This document shows positions 1 through 5,309 of a stretch of DNA of 5,309 nt, piece after piece. Position 1 is the first letter of the stretch, and each line of letters starts with the position of its first letter. The notes beneath the pieces are model-generated. The model saw only the letters and a list, made by a program, of their open reading frames with translations. It ran no database searches and was not told where the DNA came from. Position numbers and translations under genes: made by a program. Source of the DNA: Gammaproteobacteria bacterium (lineage in GTDB: Bacteria > Pseudomonadota > Gammaproteobacteria > Burkholderiales > Thiobacillaceae); assembly GCA_018820745.1 (NCBI GenBank), contig JAHJNP010000283.1:1-5309 (forward strand). Reading direction: 5' to 3'.

Positions 1-227
1 CAGCGCACCAGCCACAGGCGCGCGGTCTCGGCGACGCGGCCGGCGCCGCCGGTGGCGCCAACAGCCCGCTGGAAATAGCGCTCGGCCAGGGTGTTTTCGC
101 CCAGCAGGGCATGCTTCTGGTAACGCTCGATCAGATCAGCCGCATCGGTTTTCCAGTCGGGGGGCGGCGGGCCGCCGCTGCAGGCCGTGAGCGCAACCAG
201 ACAGGCGAGGGCGAGCAGGGTCTTCAT
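1..227 (-). CDS. Envelope lipoprotein, 3' part outside window
   Basis: This is the N-terminal 75 codons of a lipoprotein; the rest lies beyond the window's left edge. Residues 1-16 form a lipoprotein signal peptide with a clear lipobox ending LTAC (Cys16 would be lipidated). Residue +2 is Ser, not Asp, which by the usual rule favours outer-membrane sorting. A Gly/Pro-rich stretch follows, then helical sequence (about residues 30-75, with LIERYQKHALLGENTLAERYFQRA) that resembles TPR or Sel1-type helices, though too little is visible to assign a domain. The ATG (225-227) overlaps the stop of the preceding MCE fragment as ATGA (224-227), so it belongs to the MCE operon and is probably translationally coupled. 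It does not look like MlaA or MlaC. A role as an outer-membrane partner of the transporter is inference from position only. Confidence 0.8.
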   Translation of the reverse strand, partial: MKTLLALACLVALTACSGGPPPPDWKTDAADLIERYQKHALLGENTLAERYFQRAVGATGGAGRVAETARLWLVR

Positions 228-649
228 GGCAGCTTCACCTCGGGCTCGCGCGCAAACGGCCACATCTTGTTGATCTTGTTGACCAGCGCGTTGGCCTTGC
301 TCACCGCATCGTCGATTTCGGCGCGCAGCGTGGCGATGTCTTGCGTGCCTTCCTTGACGTCGGCGGAAATCGCCACCGCGTTGGTCATCATGGCGTCCGC
401 TTTTTTCAGGCTGGATTGCGCGTCATTCAGCATCAGCCGTATCTGGGCCAGCGATTCGTGTGTCTGCTCGGCCACGCCGTCTGGCGCAAACAGCCATTGA
501 TCCGCTTTTACGGCCATGCCGTCCACTTTAAGCGCCAGGCTGTCGAGCCTGCCGATGAGAACGCGGATGCCGTCGAGCGAGTCGGTCACCGCGCGGGCCT
601 TTTCCGGACTGCCGAGGATGCTTTCCAGCATGCCGTATTCGCCGGTCAT
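224..649 (-). CDS. C-terminal helical part of MCE/MlaD-like protein, separated by in-frame TGA
   Basis: This 141-residue frame is the continuation, in the same reading frame, of the MCE protein just upstream. Only TGA (653-655) and one CGC codon separate the last upstream residue from this ATG (647-649). The sequence is almost all alpha-helical and coiled-coil-like (for example AQIRLMLNDAQSSLKKADAM and ATLRAEIDDAVSKANALVNK), as expected for the periplasmic C-terminal helices of MCE proteins, which line or extend the lipid-conducting barrel. It ends with WPFAREPEVKLP. It has no signal peptide or membrane segment of its own and no Shine-Dalgarno sequence before the ATG, so as a separate product it would probably stay in the cytoplasm. 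The best reading is one gene (224-1171, 314 sense codons) interrupted by a nonsense codon. Reinitiation three bases after the stop, or stop readthrough, are alternatives. Confidence 0.75.
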   Translation of the reverse strand: MTGEYGMLESILGSPEKARAVTDSLDGIRVLIGRLDSLALKVDGMAVKADQWLFAPDGVAEQTHESLAQIRLMLNDAQSSLKKADAMMTNAVAISADVKEGTQDIATLRAEIDDAVSKANALVNKINKMWPFAREPEVKLP

Positions 650-652
650 GCG

Positions 653-1171
653 TCAGGTCACTGTCTGCAGGTTGGCCAGGGTGGCATTGATTTCGCCGTC
701 CTTGCGGGTGAGGTGCTCGACGTTGTCGAGAACCGCCTTGACCCGTTCGACCAGTGCCGGAATCTCCTTGCTGATGTCGGAGGTGAGCAGCAGCATGGTG
801 GCGTTGTCGGGCAGCGCGGGGGCGTCGAGATCGGGCGAGTCGACGCGGATCTTGGCGCCGCCGACCAGGGGTTTGTCGAGGGTGAAAGTACTATTCTCCT
901 TCAGCCATTTTGCATTGCGTTCGAGGAAAGTGGCGTGAATGATGATGCCGCCCGCTTCATTGAGCCCGAGCGTGGTGACGCGGCCGATTTCGATGCCGGA
1001 AAACACCACCGGCACGCCGGGTGCGACGCCATCGGCGCTGGCTGCGGCCAGTTGCAGGTGGAAGGTGTCTTCAAAAAAGCCGCGCGCATGCAGCAGATAC
1101 ACCACGAATGCGCCCGCCAGCAGCAGCGAGGCGGCGGCAAACAATCCGACCTTGAAATGTAGTTTGTTCAT
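653..1171 (-). CDS. MCE (MlaD-like) lipid-transport protein, N-terminal part with membrane anchor and MCE domain
   Basis: MCE proteins form periplasmic hexameric rings on an MlaE-type permease and bind lipid in transit. Residues 1-7 are short and basic, residues 8-27 form a single membrane anchor, and the MCE beta-barrel domain spans about 38-115. It includes the typical core GVPVVFSGIEIGRV (51-64) and the later KPLVGGAKIRVDSPD (100-114). From about 132 a helical region starts (SKEIPALVERVKAVLDNVEH) and runs up to LANLQTVT, where TGA (653-655) stops it mid-helix. At 172 residues it is much shorter than the roughly 300 usual for this subtype; adding the same-frame downstream part restores that length. 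The ATG overlaps the stop of the ATPase-like gene as ATGA (1168-1171), so translation is likely coupled. Family assignment is firm; whether the truncated protein works is unknown. Confidence 0.88.
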   Translation of the reverse strand: MNKLHFKVGLFAAASLLLAGAFVVYLLHARGFFEDTFHLQLAAASADGVAPGVPVVFSGIEIGRVTTLGLNEAGGIIIHATFLERNAKWLKENSTFTLDKPLVGGAKIRVDSPDLDAPALPDNATMLLLTSDISKEIPALVERVKAVLDNVEHLTRKDGEINATLANLQTVT

Positions 1172-1638
1172 TCCGAATCAAGTGCCTGGTTATAGAGAAC
1201 CTGGTTCCAACTGAAGTCGTAAATTTCCCAGGTGCCTGTCATGTCTTCCCGCGCCGCCAGTTGCCCGATGAAGGCGGGATAAGGCTCATCGTAAAGCATG
1301 GCACCGGGACGGTCGATCACCAGGCGCGGGCGCTTGAGGATGAGCGCGCGCGCCAGCTGGGTGACAAAGCGCTCGGCCGGCGTCATATCGGGGTCGCGCA
1401 GCAACGCAATCCCGGCATGGCCCAGTTGGTCCAGCATGGCCTGCGCCTGCCGGGTCGATTCGGCAGCGTCGTAATGGCGTTGATACAGCGGAATCAGCGC
1501 AATGTTTTCGAGCGCCGACAGATTCGCCCGCAGTGGCAGATCGAGTGCAACACGCGCCACGTCTTCTGGCAGGACGGCAATTGCAGCCATCAGCGCGGCG
1601 CGGTCGGCAAACGGGGTCAGATGTATTTGAGCGCTAAT
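1168..1638 (-). CDS. Degenerate ABC-ATPase-like (MlaF-type) protein lacking catalytic motifs
   Basis: By position this should be the MlaF-type ATPase, and residues 30-119 line up by eye with the middle of such ATPases. NLSALENIALIPL (39-51) matches the region after the Q-loop. MTPAERFVTQLARALIL (85-101) sits where the LSGG signature and its helix belong. RLVIDRP (105-111) sits at Walker B, with Asp109 kept but the catalytic Glu replaced by Arg110. No Walker A/P-loop is present, there is no room for one after the permease gene, and no H-loop His is visible (IYDF at 139-142). About 156 residues compare with roughly 260-270 for MlaF. The start is uncertain. I chose ATT at 1636-1638 because GAGGTG lies five bases before it. 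Alternatives are CTG at 1618-1620, overlapping the permease stop as CTGA, or ATG at 1588-1590. Upstream extension to 1782 only reads the permease gene in another frame. Confidence 0.7.
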   Translation of the reverse strand: MSAQIHLTPFADRAALMAAIAVLPEDVARVALDLPLRANLSALENIALIPLYQRHYDAAESTRQAQAMLDQLGHAGIALLRDPDMTPAERFVTQLARALILKRPRLVIDRPGAMLYDEPYPAFIGQLAAREDMTGTWEIYDFSWNQVLYNQALDSE

Positions 1639-2411
1639 GACACCACCTCGATCGTCACAATGGCGAAGAACACCCGCATCATGCCGCGCAGCACGGAGAC
1701 CGGAACCATGAAGAGTTTTTTCGGCGTTTCGAGCCCGGCGGTGACCGGGATCAGGGTGACCGCCAGCCCGAACAGCGCGCACTTGACGATCAGCCCGGCC
1801 ATGATCTTGAAATCGAAGATTTTTGCGATGGTCTGGGTGTACGGCTCGAAGCCCGCCGTGCTCACGCCGTAGATGGCGAGGTAGCCCATCAACAGGGCGA
1901 GCAGGCCGGCCAGGCCAGCCAGGATGACGACCGAGACCACGCCGCCGATCAGCCGCGGCAGAAACTCGAACTGCATCGGCGGAACCTTGCAGTGCGCCAG
2001 TGCATCCAATTCATTGTTGACCTGCATCAGCGCCACTTCGGTGTTGATCGCGCTGCCGGAGCGCAGGGCGACGAAGAGCGCAGTCAGGAAAGGCAGCAGT
2101 TCGAGCACCAGCACGCGTATGGTCATTTCGCTGGCGAATGCGGTGAGGCCGAAGTCGCGTGCGGTGGACAGGATGATGGTGATGATGAGCCACGAAATGA
2201 CCAGCGCGTAGCCGAGAAAAACAGGCAGGATCTGCACCGCGGTAAAGTAGACCTGCTTCACGACCACGTCGAAGGTGGCGCGGTTCCAGGTGGTGCGGTC
2301 CAGCAGCAGCAAGCCGGCCTTGGCCAGGAAGGCAAACATGGCGTAACCGACGGTGAACCAGCCGACGACCTTGGCGCCGAGCGATTCGATGGAAGCCGCG
2401 AGAAAATTCAT
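1617..2411 (-). CDS. MlaE-family ABC transporter permease
   Basis: This is the inner-membrane permease of an MCE lipid transporter, which docks the MCE ring on its periplasmic side and an ATPase on its cytoplasmic side. The 264 residues match the family's usual length of about 260. An amphipathic N-terminal helix (about 1-25) is followed by hydrophobic membrane segments near 55-82, 100-117, 153-182, 203-226 and 245-262. The family hallmark is the stretch around 112-138, SGSAINTEVALMQVNNELDAL (118-138 here), equivalent to the AELG...MxVxEQIDAL motif of MlaE, followed by the conserved PRLIGG turn (152-157). It is the first gene of the leftward operon, starting 83 bases from the divergent SH3 gene. 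The ribosome binding site before ATG 2409-2411 is weak. The assigned substrate class (phospholipid or related lipid) is family knowledge; direction of transport cannot be told. Confidence 0.93.
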   Translation of the reverse strand: MNFLAASIESLGAKVVGWFTVGYAMFAFLAKAGLLLLDRTTWNRATFDVVVKQVYFTAVQILPVFLGYALVISWLIITIILSTARDFGLTAFASEMTIRVLVLELLPFLTALFVALRSGSAINTEVALMQVNNELDALAHCKVPPMQFEFLPRLIGGVVSVVILAGLAGLLALLMGYLAIYGVSTAGFEPYTQTIAKIFDFKIMAGLIVKCALFGLAVTLIPVTAGLETPKKLFMVPVSVLRGMMRVFFAIVTIEVVSLALKYI

Positions 2412-2494
2412 CGCGGCATCTTAACGCCATAAAAGCCGCTTGCGCCATAGAATGGCGGTTCATGCAGTTTTGCTTCAGATGGAGAAGATAGACG
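2412..2494. promoter_or_regulatory. Divergent intergenic region with probable promoters for both operons
   Basis: This is the only true intergenic gap in the window and must hold start signals for both operons unless they lie inside genes. On the plus strand TAGAAT (2448-2453) is a fair sigma70 -10 match, but no good -35 sits at the right distance. TTAACG at 2421-2426 is 21 bases away, too far. The TAGAAT sits within a short perfect hairpin, CGCCAT (2443-2448), AGA loop, ATGGCG (2452-2457), and another AACGCCAT occurs at 2423-2430, so CGCCAT/ATGGCG occurs three times. This could be an operator, but the repeats are short. No convincing minus-strand promoter was found. GGAGAAG (2481-2487) is a strong ribosome binding site for the SH3 gene. 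Confidence 0.4.
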
Positions 2495-3025
2495 ATGAAA
2501 ACATCCTTGATCCCGGCAGCCGCGCTGCTGCTGTGCGTCGCCTCGGCGACTGCCTGGGCCGCGCCCGGCACGGCCTTGCGCAATGAGAAGCTCTATAGTC
2601 AGCCCAGTTCAAGCGCCACGGTGGTAGGAAGTGTGGCCAAAGGTGCCAGCGTCAACATCCTCGCCAAGCAGGGGGGCTGGCTGCGCGTAACCTCGGGCAA
2701 AACCACCGGCTGGATTCGGCTGCTCTCGGTGCGCGCGGGAGCGGGCGGACTGGGGAAAGCCGGAGTGGGCGACGTGGTGGGGGCCGCGACCACGCGGTCA
2801 GACCCCAGCCGCGTGGTCGCGGTGGCGGGCCTGCGCGGCCTGAACGACGAAGACCTGAAACAGGCCAAGTTCAATGCCGACGAACTGGCGCGGCTGAACG
2901 CCCTGAACGTGACGGCGGCGCAGGCGAGAAGCTTTGCCCGCCAGTCCGGTCTGGTCGCGGTCAAGGTGGCGGAGTTGCCCAAGCCCCAGCCCGAGCAGTC
3001 CTCGTCACCGTGGGGGAACAACTGA
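2495..3025 (+). CDS. Secreted bacterial SH3-domain protein
   Basis: A 176-residue periplasmic protein. Residues 1-22 are a Sec signal peptide, with a hydrophobic core rich in Ala/Leu and a likely cleavage after AWA (20-22). Residues about 25-80 form a bacterial SH3 (SH3b) domain: LRNEKLYSQPSSSATVVGSV, then GGWLRVTSG and TGWIRLLSVR, the usual W-x-x-V and GWI signatures. SH3b domains often bind peptidoglycan or help target envelope enzymes. A Gly/Ala/Val linker (81-115) precedes a conserved-looking helical C-terminal region (LNDEDLKQAKFNADELARL, 116-134; AAQARSFARQSGL, 142-154) that I cannot name. The ATG has a strong ribosome binding site seven bases upstream, and the stop overlaps the protease start as TGATG, so the two are probably made together. 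A partnership with the protease is inference. An unusual perfect inverted repeat lies in the linker codons. Confidence 0.88.
   Translation: MKTSLIPAAALLLCVASATAWAAPGTALRNEKLYSQPSSSATVVGSVAKGASVNILAKQGGWLRVTSGKTTGWIRLLSVRAGAGGLGKAGVGDVVGAATTRSDPSRVVAVAGLRGLNDEDLKQAKFNADELARLNALNVTAAQARSFARQSGLVAVKVAELPKPQPEQSSSPWGNN
2784..2822. repeat. Perfect 14-bp inverted repeat (hairpin) inside the SH3 gene
   Basis: The arms CCGCGACCACGCGG (2784-2797) and CCGCGTGGTCGCGG (2809-2822) are exact reverse complements, separated by 11 bases (2798-2808). In RNA, G-U pairs could extend the stem by one base at each end. It covers codons 97-110 of the SH3 protein, in the flexible linker between its two regions. No T run follows, so it is not a standard intrinsic terminator. 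Confidence 0.85.
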
Positions 3026-3492
3026 TGAAAATCAAACTGATGCTATTGGCCGTTTCGCTGGTTTCCTTCAGCAGCGCGTCAGCCGGATTCGACTTCGGTA
3101 AATTGCTCGAAGAGCGCTTGAACAAAGAGCTGAACAAGGATAAACCGACGCAGCAGACCCCAGCCCAAACAACGCCATCGGACCCTGCTGCAGCGCAAAG
3201 TGCCGCCGCGAGCCCGCCGCCGGCCAATCAGAAAATCGATGCCCGGCAGCTGGGTTTTGCGCTGTTCGGCGATTACTCGCTTGAAGAGGAAAACCGCATC
3301 GGCCGACAGATTTCCGGCAACCTGCTGGGCGCGGTGCCGCTGGTGCGCGACGACAAGCTGCAGAACTATGTCAACCTGGTCGGCAACTGGGTGGCGCTGC
3401 AGAGCGGGCGCCAGGAGGTCACCTGGCATTTCGGCGTGCTCGACACCGAGGCCATCAACGCCTTTGCCGCGCCGGGGGCTACATCTTCGTGA
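3025..3492 (+). CDS. M48 metalloprotease, N-terminal part before a frameshift
   Basis: This is the first half of a periplasmic M48 (BepA/LoiP-like) zinc protease. Residues 1-20 are a signal peptide ending SSASA, followed by a charged helix (FGKLLEERLNKELNK) and a low-complexity Pro/Ala/Gln/Thr linker (about 38-70). The conserved start of the M48 domain then follows: YSLEEENRIGRQISGNLLG, LVRDDKLQNYVNLVG and INAFAAPG. The frame then runs into GATSS and TGA (3490-3492), where the family expects PGGYIFVTKGL. That expected sequence is present in the -1 frame, so the break is one missing G in the G run at 3474-3478 or a -1 slip there. ATG 3025 is preferred over an upstream GTG at 3010 because it starts the signal peptide, overlaps the SH3 stop and has GGGGGA upstream. 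Alone this half lacks all zinc ligands. Confidence 0.82.
   Translation: MKIKLMLLAVSLVSFSSASAGFDFGKLLEERLNKELNKDKPTQQTPAQTTPSDPAAAQSAAASPPPANQKIDARQLGFALFGDYSLEEENRIGRQISGNLLGAVPLVRDDKLQNYVNLVGNWVALQSGRQEVTWHFGVLDTEAINAFAAPGATSS
3474..3478 (+). other. Five-G run: frameshift point in the M48 protease gene
   Basis: Frame one reads CCG GGG GCT ACA; slipping back one base on the Gs reads P-G-G-Y-I-F-V-T-K, the conserved family sequence. A sixth G would restore the frame directly. This marks the join between the two protease halves. I see no spaced Shine-Dalgarno-like stimulator or strong downstream hairpin that would argue for programmed slippage. Confidence 0.75.
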
Positions 3493-3965
3493 CCAAGGGC
3501 CTGTATCGCCTGCTCGACACCGAGGCCGAGCTGGCCGGCGTGCTGGGGCATGAGATCGCCCATGTCACGCAGAAGCATCACCTCAAGGTGCTCAAGCAAT
3601 CCAGCCTGATCGGGGCGCTGGGGCAGGCCGCCAGCAGCAAGGCGAAGGATAGCGACCAGGTGGTGCAGAACCTGATCGGCAACGGCGCCGAAATCATGGC
3701 GCGCGGGCTCGACAAGAACGCCGAACACGAGGCGGATCGCGTCGGCATGGTGTATGCCGCGCGCGCCGGCTACGACCCGTGGGGACTGCCCAGCGTGTTG
3801 CAGGATATGGCGGCCTTGCCTGCAGGGGACAACCGCACCAGCCTGCTCTATAAAACCCACCCGCATCCGGCCGATCGCCTCGCAGCGCTGGGCGAGGCGG
3901 TGGATGGACGTCTCGATACCGTCCGCGGCAAGGAACTGGCCGACCGTTTCTACCGCATCCGGTGA
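3489..3965 (+). CDS. M48 metalloprotease, C-terminal catalytic part after a frameshift
   Basis: This half holds the active site. HEIAH (residues 21-25 of this frame, 176-180 of the rejoined 313-residue protein) gives two zinc histidines and the catalytic Glu. NAEHEADR (77-84; 232-239) supplies the third, glutamate ligand. THPHPADRL (123-131) matches the HP...R segment where BepA has an extra zinc-coordinating His that regulates activity. There is no TPR domain as in full-length BepA (about 487 residues), so the product is nearer the short M48 envelope proteases that remove misassembled outer-membrane proteins. The drawn GTG start (3489-3491) overlaps the upstream TGA as GTGA, but it codes for a Val within the conserved PGGYIFVTKG strand. 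It is therefore probably not a natural start, and a protein from it would lack a signal peptide. The stop overlaps the next gene's GTG. Confidence 0.85.
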   Translation: MTKGLYRLLDTEAELAGVLGHEIAHVTQKHHLKVLKQSSLIGALGQAASSKAKDSDQVVQNLIGNGAEIMARGLDKNAEHEADRVGMVYAARAGYDPWGLPSVLQDMAALPAGDNRTSLLYKTHPHPADRLAALGEAVDGRLDTVRGKELADRFYRIR

Positions 3966-5309
3966 AGCGCGTCTTGTCCAGGCTGGCGCAGGCAGGGCTG
4001 TCTGCGCTGTTTGTTTTGCTGATCGCGGCGCACGTTGCGGGACTGCTCCACATCGCCCCCATGCAGCGCGCCGAGGCCTGGCTGTATGACGCCTGGCTGA
4101 TCCGTACTGCGCCGGCCGGGGTGGATGATCGCGTGGCCATCCTCGACATCGACGAGGCCAGCCTGAAACGCCTCGGCCGCTGGCCGTGGAGCCGCGACAC
4201 CATGACCGCGCTGGTCGAACAGTTGTTCGACCACTATGGCGTGGCGGCGGTCGGCTTCGACGTGGTGTTTGCCGAACCGGACACGAGTTCGGGCCTCGAC
4301 ACCCTCAAACAACTGGCGTACCGTGATTTGGCGGGCAGCCGCGATTTCAGGGCGGCACTCGAAAAGCTGGCGCCGCGCCTCGACTACGACGCCCGCTTTG
4401 CGCAGGTGCTCGCCGAACGTCCGCTGTCCCTGGGTTATTACTTCATTCCGCAAGGCTACGGTGATGCCAAAACCGGCCTGCTGTCGCAGCCTTCCTTGCC
4501 GGCCGCCGCATTCGACCCGCTGCAGCCGGGTACGCCGCCGCCCACCGGCTATGGCGCGAATCTGGCCGCTTTCCAGCAGGCGGCGCAGGGCGCAGGGTTT
4601 TTCAACATGCGTGCCGACGAGGATGGAACGGCGCGCCAGATGAGTCTGGTCAGCCGGTATGGCGCAGGCTATTACCTGGCGCTGTCGGCTTCCACCCTGC
4701 GGGTAGCGTTCGGTGGCGATCCGGCCAATGCCGGCGTTGACCGGCAGTCGGTGCTCGGCCGGCAATATCTGTCGCCGTGGCTGGAAGTGGGCGGCATTCG
4801 CATGCCCCTGAGCGTGGACGGCAGCGTGCATGTGCCGTACCGCGCCGGCGCGCCGTTTCCCTACCTGTCGGCGGCCGATGTGCTGGCAGGCAAGGCGCCG
4901 CTGGCGCAGCTGGAAAACCGCATCGTGCTGCTGGGGTCGACCGCCCCGGGCCTGGCCGACCTGCGGGTGACGCCGTTTTCCAACGCCTTTCCGGGAGTCG
5001 AGATCCATGCCCACCTGATCGCCGGCATCCTCGACGGCACCATCCGCGCCACGCCGCCGTGGGCGGATGACGCACGGCTGGCCGCCGTGCTGCTGCTGGG
5101 CGCCCTGCTGACGGCGGTGCTGCTGCGTTTCGGGCCGACCATCGGGCTGGCTGCCAGCATGGTGATGCTGGCCTTGCTGCTGGCCGCCTACGGTGCAGCC
5201 TGGTCGCGCTTCATGGTGGTGCCGATGGCGGCGCCGATGCTGACGGTGCTCGGCCTGTATGCGCTCAACACCGCCTACGGCTTTTTTGCCGCGACCCGTA
5301 GCAAGCGCC
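3962..5309 (+). CDS. CHASE2-domain membrane signalling protein, probable adenylate/guanylate cyclase, 3' end outside window
   Basis: The open frame runs from GTG 3962 off the right edge (449 codons). A membrane segment at about 12-30 is followed by a periplasmic CHASE2 sensor domain (about 33-360), with RVAILDIDEASLKRLGRWPW (57-76), GFDVVFAEPD (98-107), GFFN plus DEDG in the middle, ENRIVLLGSTAPGLADLRVTP and PGVEIHAHLIAGIL (344-357). Three closely packed membrane segments follow (about 373-391, 395-414, 418-440). The frame then reads into TRSKR at the edge. This layout, CHASE2 then three helices then a cytoplasmic output domain, is standard. The output is most often a class III nucleotide cyclase, less often a kinase or GGDEF domain, and none is visible here. 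The GTG overlaps the protease stop as GTGA; no good ribosome binding site is near, so coupled translation is likely. The CHASE2 ligand is unknown. Confidence 0.88.
   Translation, partial: MKRVLSRLAQAGLSALFVLLIAAHVAGLLHIAPMQRAEAWLYDAWLIRTAPAGVDDRVAILDIDEASLKRLGRWPWSRDTMTALVEQLFDHYGVAAVGFDVVFAEPDTSSGLDTLKQLAYRDLAGSRDFRAALEKLAPRLDYDARFAQVLAERPLSLGYYFIPQGYGDAKTGLLSQPSLPAAAFDPLQPGTPPPTGYGANLAAFQQAAQGAGFFNMRADEDGTARQMSLVSRYGAGYYLALSASTLRVAFGGDPANAGVDRQSVLGRQYLSPWLEVGGIRMPLSVDGSVHVPYRAGAPFPYLSAADVLAGKAPLAQLENRIVLLGSTAPGLADLRVTPFSNAFPGVEIHAHLIAGILDGTIRATPPWADDARLAAVLLLGALLTAVLLRFGPTIGLAASMVMLALLLAAYGAAWSRFMVVPMAAPMLTVLGLYALNTAYGFFAATRSKR

Noticed and set aside
341..1162. Long plus-strand open frame of 273 codons opposite the MCE genes
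   Set aside because: It is antisense to a recognisable MCE protein, has no family features and is rich in His/Gln/Arg/Gly as expected from a GC-rich shadow frame.
1639..1782. Upstream extension of the ATPase-like gene to an ATG at 1782
   Set aside because: These codons re-read the conserved end of the permease in another frame, give an Arg/His-rich peptide and contain no Walker A motif.
2011..2583. Minus-strand open frame of 190 codons spanning the divergent gap
   Set aside because: It overlaps the permease out of frame and the SH3 signal peptide; its sequence is Arg/His-rich with no recognisable domain.
2784..2822. Intrinsic terminator at the long inverted repeat
   Set aside because: It is inside a coding frame and is not followed by a T run.
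3010..3024. Earlier GTG start for the M48 protease
   Set aside because: It would put MGEQL before a good signal peptide and overlap the SH3 gene more deeply; ATG 3025 fits better.
3474..3492. Programmed -1 ribosomal frameshift in the protease
   Set aside because: The slip would decode correctly, but no stimulatory hairpin or spaced upstream Shine-Dalgarno is evident and a truncated product would lack the active site; a base deletion is simpler. Kept only as an alternative.
3950..5014. Minus-strand open frame of 354 codons opposite the CHASE2 gene
   Set aside because: The plus strand encodes a clear CHASE2 domain; the antisense product is Arg/Gln/His-rich with no recognisable domain.

Overview
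The window is GC-rich, tightly packed coding DNA of a Gram-negative bacterium. Lipoproteins, an MCE/Mla-type envelope lipid transporter, a periplasmic M48 protease and a CHASE2 signalling protein all point that way. The protein styles suggest a betaproteobacterium of the Nitrosomonadales/Rhodocyclales kind, but that is inference from family resemblance, not a measured match.

Two operons run away from each other from an 83-base gap at 2412-2494. Leftward (minus strand) is an MCE transport operon, in transcription order: an MlaE-family permease (1617-2411), a short degenerate ABC-ATPase-like protein (1168 to about 1638), an MCE (MlaD-like) substrate-binding protein cut in two by one in-frame TGA (653-1171 and 224-649), and the start of a lipoprotein that leaves the window (1-227). 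The downstream junctions at 1168-1171 and 224-227 are ATGA four-base overlaps, so the genes look translationally coupled. Together they should form an inner-membrane complex that moves lipids between membranes. Its usual ATPase is missing from the window and is replaced by a protein without Walker A, signature motif or catalytic glutamate.

Rightward (plus strand) is an envelope/signalling operon: a secreted SH3-domain protein (2495-3025), an M48 zinc metalloprotease broken by a one-base shift in a G run (3025-3492 and 3489-3965), and a CHASE2 membrane receptor (3962 to the window end) whose output domain, probably an adenylate cyclase, lies beyond the edge. These genes also overlap at their ends.

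The points most worth a second look are the non-catalytic ATPase in the MCE operon, the two single-base disruptions of otherwise well-conserved genes (with a third possible one at a start codon), and a perfect 14-bp inverted repeat inside the SH3 gene. Apart from the 83-base divergent gap there is essentially no non-coding sequence. I saw no tRNA, rRNA, CRISPR array, insertion sequence or terminator.
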